Assembly: GCA_023301015.1 (NCBI GenBank)
Contig: JALZVI010000281.1
Span: forward strand, 1 to 6,585
Origin: Rickettsiales bacterium
Lineage (GTDB): Bacteria; Pseudomonadota; Alphaproteobacteria; Rickettsiales; 21-14-0-20-44-7
DNA length: 6,585 nt
Direction of reading: 5' to 3'
Numbering within the stretch: position 1 is the stretch's first letter; every line of letters starts with the position of its first letter. Shown here piece by piece: positions 6,543 through 6,585 of the stretch. Below the pieces are notes generated by a model. The model worked only from the letters and a program-made list of their open reading frames with translations, made no database searches and was not told the DNA's origin. A program made the position numbers and the translations under genes.

Positions 6543-6585
6543 TCTGATAAATATAAAGTTATACCAGTTTAACTTCAGAATGCCG

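Overview
The window reads as a piece of a low-GC bacterial chromosome, most likely Bacteroidota. The evidence is AT-rich DNA, start codons mostly without a Shine-Dalgarno sequence, one TAnnTTTG-type -7 box, and a gene set (YdjM-like hydrolase of about 340 residues, DUF234-type ATPase, membrane-anchored serine hydrolase) that I associate with that phylum. This assignment is an inference; there is no rRNA or other marker gene here.

All five supported genes lie on the minus strand, so transcription runs from high to low coordinates. In that order: a membrane-anchored serine hydrolase of the beta-lactamase/NylB type (6542-5343); an ATPase with a C-terminal PD-(D/E)XK-like domain (5249-3837); a YdjM-type membrane metal-dependent hydrolase (3680-2664); an unrecognised 288-residue protein (2611-1745); a 396-bp non-coding stretch holding several small hairpins; and the 5' part of a type I restriction-modification methyltransferase gene, hsdM, which runs off the left edge (1348-1). 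The hsdS and hsdR partners would be expected beyond the left edge.

The most notable structure is the pair of 52-bp palindromic elements at 3739-3790 and 5256-5307. They have the same 16-bp arm (TCTATCCTCAGCCAAA and its complement) and different loops, occur only here in the window, and bracket the ATPase/nuclease-like gene closely on both sides. The upstream copy ends 6 nt before the ATG I prefer and buries the only good Shine-Dalgarno-like sequence (GAGG) in its stem, while a TAnnTTTG box sits at the loop/arm junction. A transcript started at that box would lack the 5' arm, whereas read-through from the upstream gene would fold the hairpin. This resembles the insulation seen at the ends of some insertion sequences and suggests that the ATPase gene plus palindromes is one unit, perhaps mobile or domesticated. 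No transposase and no clear target-site duplication was found, so mobility is unproven.

The other genes show no evident shared pathway. The restriction-modification gene and the palindrome-bracketed ATPase give the region an accessory-genome flavour.
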